Below are positions 57,131-64,000 of a DNA stretch of 64,000 bases, piece after piece. The stretch is from Uloborus plumipes (Eukaryota; Arthropoda; Arachnida; Araneae; Uloboridae), in assembly GCA_038373865.1 (NCBI GenBank), contig JAXGGA010002308.1:1-64000 (forward strand), read 5' to 3'. Position 1 is the first letter of the stretch; every line of letters begins with the position of its first letter. Made by a program: the position numbers and the translations under genes. The notes beneath the pieces are model-generated. The model was not told where the DNA came from, searched no databases, and saw only the letters and a list, made by a program, of their open reading frames with translations.

Positions 57131-59800
57131 TAGGCAATTTTTAGGTGGTTTCTAACACTGCTCCATTAAGAGCTCTTAATAAATGTTCTTCAATTTTTGT
57201 TTTAATGTGTGCTGATGTAGAATATTGAAATCTTTTGACCTTTTAGAAAAAAAAATTATGAGCAAAAAATTTTTAATTCATTTTTATCCAATTTTACTTT
57301 TGAAATTTTACTATAAAGAGGTTCCCTTTGTTGTCATCGTGTCCGAAATTTCACATAAGCATTTTCACATAGTTTCAAACCCTACATCATTAAGAACTCC
57401 ATTTTCTTCAGTTTTGTTTTTAATATGTGCTTATGTAGACTTGTGCAATCTTTTGATTTTTGGAATAGATGCTTTTAATTATATACAAAAAAAAAACTGT
57501 TGGCATATTTTTATGCCTCTTTTTAAAGTAAATTTATTTATTTATTTTTCCCTTTTGAACAACCAATGATCAAAAAAAGACTTTTAACACATTTCAATGA
57601 AGTAAAGTGAAACTGTTTATAAAATCCTTCAAATTATATCTTGAGTGGACAAAACATATATTTTGAACATACTACACAATTTTTTTTTATTATATTTTGT
57701 GAACATAATACTAAAGTATGAGTATCTCATAATGAAGTCTAAAACTTGCGTTCTTCCAACTATTATTAATAAATCGTTTGATAATCAAAGCTCTCAAAAT
57801 GTAGTTTGATATAGTTATACCATCTGAGTGTAGTAAAGTATTAGGTGATTATGGAACAATAAGTATTTTGTGGCATAAAAAAGTGTTAATATACGCAAAA
57901 GGTACTTGAAATGATTTAAACGAAACATAACTTGTCTTTCGTTTTCTTATCGCCTCTTAGCAGTTTTCTTTCTGGTTAAAAAATCAACATTTGAATGTAT
58001 GAAAAAAAAATGTATTTTCTATGAAAATTTATAGCTTTTTACAGTTTGTCATGAGCTGCTGTTTAAATGATTTAAATTCAGTGTAAGAATATTTCTCTAG
58101 TTAATTTCAGTAAAACAATATTATATTTATAAATGCGTTTTCGCTTCTATTCTCACAAATTTAGCGTTTTTACGCATAAAATAAAATTGTCAGCAATACG
58201 AAGCATTTAACGCACATACCTCATGAACTTCTAGCTTCAACAAAAAAAAAAAAAAAACTTATATTCATCATCTTAACCCTATAAATAAATACATAACTGA
58301 TACTTGCGCCTGCGATTTCTTTTAATGCTTCACCGGGGAATAAAACTAAGTAATTCATTTTTTGTTTCGTTTTCCTTTTTCGCAGTTACTAAATAATAAA
58401 TAAAAAATGTAAAACAATTCTTCCACTTTATTAATTGCGCCGCGATAAAAATACATCAATAGGTATCCGAGACTCCTAAATAATAAACCAAACTCTATGG
58501 TTTTTGTAAATTCCTCCTATTATTCATATTAATTGTGGGGATTTCTGACGCACAGAAGCGAGAAGATATTTCTCTTTTTTTAATCTGATAATATGGAATT
58601 ATAATAAAACACATGTGCTGGAACTATACACAAAAAAACAGATTACGTAGATTTGAGCATTTAAAAACGCTCGGCAGTCGAACGTATAAATCGCGTATAA
58701 ATCTCGTTTACTTCATCTTCTTAGAGAAAGGGGGAGAGTTGGGCGAATGGGGGAGATGTGGGAGGGGGGTAGTAATCTATAATTCCTTGCATCGAGCATT
58801 TGTAATCGCTACCTCATTCGTTTGTTAATAACTGTGAATTATTTAGACTGCTTTCCCTACGAATGGCTCTTCGTTTTTGGTTTATCTCGAGGGGTCGTAT
58901 GCTTGCTGCGCGTGGGTCTTAACTTTGAAATCATTGGGCTACATTTTAATCCTTTAATGCTCGCAAACTTAATAGCAAATTATGGATTTCGTAAAATATT
59001 TAAAACTATTAAAGATTGACGCAAAGAACATGCGTAACAATTTCTGAAAAAATACGATCAATAGATTTTGTGTAGAAAATATCTAGTTGCAATTTAGCAA
59101 AATGCACGATTCCATTCAAGATATGAAATTCGTGCCAAGTATAAGTGTTTAAACCCTAAATTTGGTATGGGAAACGTTTCGTTCTTTGAAACTTTTTAAA
59201 TTGCATAATGGGGAAATTCTGTAGTATTTGAAAGTACGTCCGTATATGACTAAAAGTCTACTTTACGTATGTTACATACGCTATTATTTAACATTCTGTG
59301 CTTGAAAATATTTTTTTCTAGAGAAAAAGAATTTGGGCAGCAAAGGGTTAATCAGTACTTTTTTTATAGTTTTTTCCACATCTTTTAACGGAATTAATTT
59401 TACATAACAACTGGATTATTAAGCAATATTAATTGTATGTTAACTTCAAAAATGTATCTCAATGTAGATTTTAAAAAATGGAATTTATCATACTCTTTAT
59501 TAAGAACACTATTGATTACTAGTTTTTTAGTAAAACTATCCCTGAATTAAAAGTTGTAGATTGCTTCAAATGACAACAACACTTTTGCCTAATGTTTTTC
59601 ATCTTTTATCTTCTGCCCCTTTTAGAGGGAACTCAATTTTAAACTCCTAACACCGAATATATTGGGGATTGCAGCCAAAAGGATTAGCAAAACAAAAGTC
59701 AGAAAAAAGCAGCCGACGTTCACCTTGCATTAATTATACTTGATTTATCCATGCTGCAACATTATTATTCTTGATTTTCTTTGGATAACAATATCCTTTC
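57131..59800. other. AT-rich stretch without a recognised gene
   Basis: 57170-57250 and 57385-57480 are a diverged direct duplication (AATTTTTGTTTTAATGTGTG and TTTTGTTTTTAATATGTGC, each followed by GATGTAG/TATGTAG and ATCTTTTGA). The 114-residue frame at 57225-57569 spans this duplication and is not a supported gene. A GC-richer patch lies at 58660-58780. Confidence 0.45.
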
Positions 59801-59805
59801 AAATA

Positions 59806-60117
59806 CGATAAACTCCCGATTATCCGCGGAATAGAGTGGCACTGTAACCGCAGATAAGCGAACACCGCGGATAATCCGAAAAATAGGTAAAAAACGATAC
59901 TAGCGTATACAACAGCTAAAAAAGATTAATAATGCGACACATACATTTAAAATACAGATAAAAATTTAAAAATTGAAAGTAAAGATACCTTTAAACACTA
60001 AAAACTACCAATAACGCTCTCGCATTTTCCTGCATTCAGTATATCATCAAGAAAAAGAAAACGAAACTGTGAAGGACCAGCGTATAATCTAAACTGCGGA
60101 TAATCGGGTGTTTACCG
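59806..60117. mobile_element. 312-bp pogo/Tigger-like MITE
   Basis: The left end CGATAAACTCCCGATTATCC and, inward from the right, CGGTAAACACCCGATTATCC are inverted repeats continuing with GCGG/GCAG. TA flanks lie at 59804-59805 and 60118-60119. Internal CGGATAATCC near 59870 repeats the motif. TA targets with GATTATCCG-rich ends are usual in pogo-related elements. No transposase is present. Confidence 0.75.
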
Positions 60118-60119
60118 TA

Positions 60120-62470
60120 TTATGCAATCCTAATGTATTTTTTAAGAGCTAAGTTTTATTCCCAGTAATACAATGCCTATGCTCTTTCAATTTTGTGGCT
60201 GTCCCCCCATTCCATGCAAGGATCTCTCTCCTTTGCCCAGACTCAACTTAGTCTCTTTGCAGATAGATAGCGCATTAATATTTGAAGGGGTTTGAAGGAT
60301 TAGCGAAGCGTGCGCCTTTTGCTCCACCTCCCCCAAGCCCCCCTTTGCCACAATCTACGGAACGAGAAATGGAAGGGGGAGGGATGTCGCGCGTACTGGC
60401 ACTTCTTCCCCCCATTTATTCTTCTAAGCAAACCACTAGCCCAGCCGATAACTTCCGGTAATGAGGCATAGCAGACCAAAAGTGGATTTAAATAATACAA
60501 CATTTGCCTGATGGTGTCTGTGCACGGGCTGGGAATTGGGGTGCCCATTTTTTGAGCTTTATATACACATTTTTTCCCATCCCCCTTTTTTTTCTCTCTC
60601 TCTAGAATGCATATTCTAAATCGTAGAAGGGGTGGTGGAAACCCCAACTCTTTCGTTCTTATCACACTCCGAACAGCAGGCCTGGGACGAGCATTTGTCC
60701 AAAAAAAAGTTTTTTTCTTTGGTTTTTTTTTTTTTTTTAAACCGAGACCTGTATGTCCCTAGGCCTAGAGAAAAGGGGTCATTTTGATGGATGAATGCAG
60801 GGACTAGGTAGGTCCTATAGGCTAATGTTACGCTGATGCGTACGGGTTTTGGAAAACGTTATCGTGCCCACGTGCATTTAACTTGTAAGCATCTAAGCAT
60901 GGAAAGAGGAACTGGAGGATTGTCGTACGTCGTGCATGCATATCCAATGTCAAGGGTTGAGCATTTGGAGGAATGAGATTTAAATGGAGCGTTTCTATGG
61001 CTGTCGAATTTAAGTTGAGGGCATATGTTACATGCAATAATGCGTGTTCATTTAAATGATTGTGGTTTTAAATGTCCTTAGTTTGAAGAATTTTAGAATG
61101 AACCTATATTTTCAGGGTGAGTTGAAGTGTAGCGTTTATAACTTTAAGTATAACTCATTTTGAAAGTGCCATTAATTCAACATCTTCTATTTTTATTTAT
61201 ATAGATGAATTATCGAAAGGGAACTTTTACAGAATAAAATAAAACTGTGTGGTATTTCTCGTGAATAAGTCAGAAATTATTTTTCATTTTTATAAAATTT
61301 TCATCAAATTGGTAGCGGGAAATTTTCATTAATTTTTTTGCAACTACTATCACAGAAACACCTTGTAATGAGTAATGCTCTTAATATGTTTCTTTCTATA
61401 AACAACACGTGTTAGTAAGAAGCGATATTTCTGCTCAGAAATTCGAACAGCTACGGAATTTCTGAGTAAATGCTGAAAATAGCCAATTTCAAATTCAAAG
61501 TGGAAAAAGTGTTTGAAATATTTTGTAAGTACGGATACCAAAATGATTTGAAATTCTATGACGTTCTTTTTTTTTATATAAACATGTCGGCCTTGTTTAT
61601 TTTATGGCCGTCGTGGTACAATAAGTGCTAGTGCTACAGACGTCAGTGTGGCCAATGTTGGAGGGTATGTCAGCATGACTAGATGCTCAGAATATATTGG
61701 TGTTGCATTATGCATAATTTCGTTGTACATATAAGTAATGTTTATGAAAACTCAAGTTTGATTCATGGTCAGGTTATGCAATTTAGCTCAACCGTTTTAT
61801 TACTTAAGAGACATTATAAACCGTTATTTTTTCCGTTTAATTTCTTAATATCTCAGAGCCTTTTTCGCCCTCAGAGTTCCTTATACTTAATAGTTAAATA
61901 ACATGGCTAAGTAATTGATCTCAATAATATATTACCCCCTGCCAAACAGTATCCCCCTGTGTAATAGTTAACGGCATATCCTCGCATAACATTACAATAG
62001 TTACCCCCTTCCCGTGGATGACTCACTTTTAGATATGTCAGCAGCAAGCAAATACATTAAGGGGTGGGGGCCATTCGAAATTTCCGATACGCCCATGCAA
62101 CACCGTTGCCACACACCCCGTTTCCAATAATAACAATAATAAAATAACGGAGGGAAAAAATAAAGAATACTTGCCGCCTCTGTGTAAAAAGTGTATATAT
62201 AAATATATATTCGTATCTGCCCATGTACTTGGTATTGTCTTGGGTGTGGTCGGCATGTTCGAGTCTAATTACCGTGCACAAGAGCTTTTCGATGATCACA
62301 CCACCCCTCCCGCCACCCCGCAGCAGCGTCGTCACGCGCAACTTTTCAAACAAGGAGATATTACGGAAAAGGGCAGGAAAAAAATAACAATAATAAATGA
62401 AAATGAACGAAGTCGAAAGTAAAAGAAGAACAAAAAAAAAAGTGTACCCCGGCTCGTATAGGAATTAGGA
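60120..62470. other. stretch without a recognised gene; GC-richer patches
   Basis: 60180-60660 and 62000-62440 are richer in C/G. The first includes GAAGGATTAGCG (60294), CAGATAGATAGCGCATTAAT (60260) and TTTATATACACA (60560). Open frames of up to 121 residues at 60300-60665 have runs such as KKKGDGKK and no domain. A poly-T tract lies at 60727-60739. Confidence 0.4.
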
Positions 62471-62477
62471 ACGCGGC

Positions 62478-63720
62478 ATTGATGACGATTAAAGCTATTT
62501 TTCATCGGAGTTTCCTTTTCAACATTTTTTTTACTCCTTTTCGCATTATTATTATGGTTTTTAGACCTTAATGTTAGATTACATATCTTGTGTCAATAGT
62601 GGATGAAATGAGTTAAAGAGGGAGTGGATAAAAAATAATTCTTAATGTAAAAAGCTTCTTAAAAATAATTATATTTCTAGTTTCCCAGTAGTGTTTTGTT
62701 ATATACTATATTCGGCATTTTGAGTTGATATAATTTTTTGCTTTAGTTTAAAAATAATGTTAACGTATTTAAGTCTGTACGTAGGGTTTCATGACAATTG
62801 CTTCGTAATCATTTTCTAACGTAATTTGTATTTATATTAATTTAAAACAAATGTTTTGAATGATAATAATTAAAAAAAACTCTAGTATTGAATTTTATTT
62901 AAAGTAAAATTGAATACAAGCATTGATGACAATTAAATCTATTTTTCAGCGGAATTTCCTTTTTAACTTTTTTCCCTTTTCACTTCATTATTATGGATTT
63001 TGGACCTTAATGCTAGAGCACATGTCTTGTGTCAATAGTGGATGAAATAAGTTAAGGAGAAGGTGGATAAAAAATAATTCTTAAATGTGAAAACTCCTTA
63101 CATCTAATTATTTCTAGTTTCCCGTTAGCAGTTTTTTATATATTTTATTCAGCATTATGAGTTTTATATGAGGTGATATATTTGTTTAAAAATAAATTTA
63201 ACGTATTAAAGTCGAACATTATTTTAAAGTGGTTTTATGGCAATTGTTTCGTAATCATTTTCTAATGTAATTTGTACATATTTTTTTATTTAAAATAATA
63301 TTTTTAATAAAACTAATAAAAAAATTAATATGCAATTTATTTTAAATAATATTGAACACGAGTATTAATGATGATTAAACCTATTTTTCATCGGAGTTTC
63401 CTTTTCAACGTTTTGTGCGTCTTTACGCATTATTATTATAGTTTTTAGACCTTAATGTTTGTTTGATTATTTATCTTGTGTCATTATAAAATCTTCTCTT
63501 AATGGGAAAGCTTCTTAAAACTAATTACATTTCTGTTTTCCCGGTATCCGCTTTTTATATAAATTACTCATCATTATGAGCTGATATTTATTTTTAAAAT
63601 TGTAACATGTTTAAGTCTGTTAAGTTAGTTACATGGGGTTTTATAGCAATTGTTACTTGATAATTTTATAACATAATTTGTTTTTCTTTTTAATTAAAAA
63701 TATTCTAAATGAAAATTATT
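62478..63720. repeat. tandem repeat with about 445-bp period, three copies
   Basis: ATTTTTCATCGGAGTTTCC recurs near 62497, 62942 (as CAGCGGAATTTCC) and 63386. Each copy then shows TTATTATTATGGTTTTTAGA, CTTAATGTTAGA, TCTTGTGTCAATAGTGG (shortened in copy 3), TTTCTAGTTTCCC and CAATTGYTTCGTAATCATTT. The third copy is the most deleted. No coding was recognised. Confidence 0.8.
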
Positions 63721-64000
63721 TAAAATAAAACAACCGCCCATTATTGATTTTATGCAAACTAAAAATAATATTAATAAAAAAAACAACCTTCTTGAATAAT
63801 CTGTAAGCATGTTGCTTTAAAAATGTGTGCCATATATCGACGTCATTGTTCACAAAAGTGTTAAATGACTTGCTAATTTTCCAGAAAAGCATTTTCAAAA
63901 TTTGGTGTTGTGAAAAAAGTTCTAGGTTAAATTCAATAGTTCTGAAGCCCTCACATTGTATGTATTAAAGCTTTAAAAACGCAAGCAGTAGCAATTATTT
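63721..64000. other. AT-rich end of window
   Basis: No feature was recognised. Confidence 0.4.

Noticed and set aside
57225..57569. 114-residue plus-strand open frame
   Set aside because: It spans a diverged direct duplication and has AT-driven composition (Phe, Ile, Lys, Leu) with no domain.
60300..60665. 121-residue minus-strand open frame
   Set aside because: GC-rich low-complexity patch, no domain and no splice support.
61599..61650. GGCCGTCGTGGTACAATAAG resembling the head of the SINE at 14012
   Set aside because: No box B or body follows and no duplication is visible; similarity is too short to call.

Overview
All coordinates, periods and identities below were read by eye from the sequence; no alignment or database search was run.

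The window is AT-rich eukaryotic DNA with very little coding sequence. There is no long open reading frame, no operon-like packing, no ribosomal RNA and no CRISPR array. Instead there are many microsatellites, small inverted-repeat DNA transposons, a tRNA-derived SINE, a LINE tail, minisatellites and locally duplicated non-coding units. One short exon-like segment has good splice sites. This fits intergenic or giant-intron sequence from an arthropod. A chelicerate such as a spider is plausible given the repeat style, but the sequence does not prove it.

Layout. Bases 1-7020 hold a local tandem family of about 0.41-0.44 kb units. Its first unit is split by a 5.4 kb hAT-type element (129-5528, 8-bp target duplication). 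That element itself carries a 1.7 kb repeat with minisatellites and a 1.56 kb foldback element. The third unit is split by a piggyBac-like element (6462-6982). Bases 7020-10150 are mostly unique. Bases 10155-13470 hold a minisatellite, a cluster of a repeated ATGTGGATGACA-type motif, and a second copy of the 1.7 kb repeat. A full SINE with a 14-bp target duplication lies at 13723-14012. Bases 14600-17020 are a four-copy local repeat invaded by CACTG-ended MITEs and another piggyBac-like copy. Bases 17020-25120 are unique DNA, AT microsatellites and small MITEs. Bases 25850-27200 hold a candidate regulatory block and a 448-bp tandem duplication. Bases 28310-29030 form an inverted repeat directly upstream of the only convincing exon (29093-29227, + strand, 45 codons). 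A LINE 3' end (34742-35275) sits in a 169-bp-period minisatellite (34620-36190). A TIR element with GTAAGTGCGTACC-type repeats occupies 38975-40684. The rest is mostly unique, with local duplications (51.1, 52, 54 and 62.5-63.7 kb), several MITEs, and GC-rich patches that look like cis-regulatory DNA.

Functional reading. The only gene evidence is the exon, which encodes an acidic, probably disordered stretch. GC-rich patches near 26.0, 48.3, 52.8 and 57.0 kb contain closely spaced homeodomain-, SOX- and GATA-type sites. With the single exon, they suggest, as inference only, the large non-coding territory of a developmental regulator. I found no convincing new biological system. The most informative structures are the nested transposons dated by paralogous empty sites, the mobile element that carries expandable minisatellites, and the homeodomain-site clusters.
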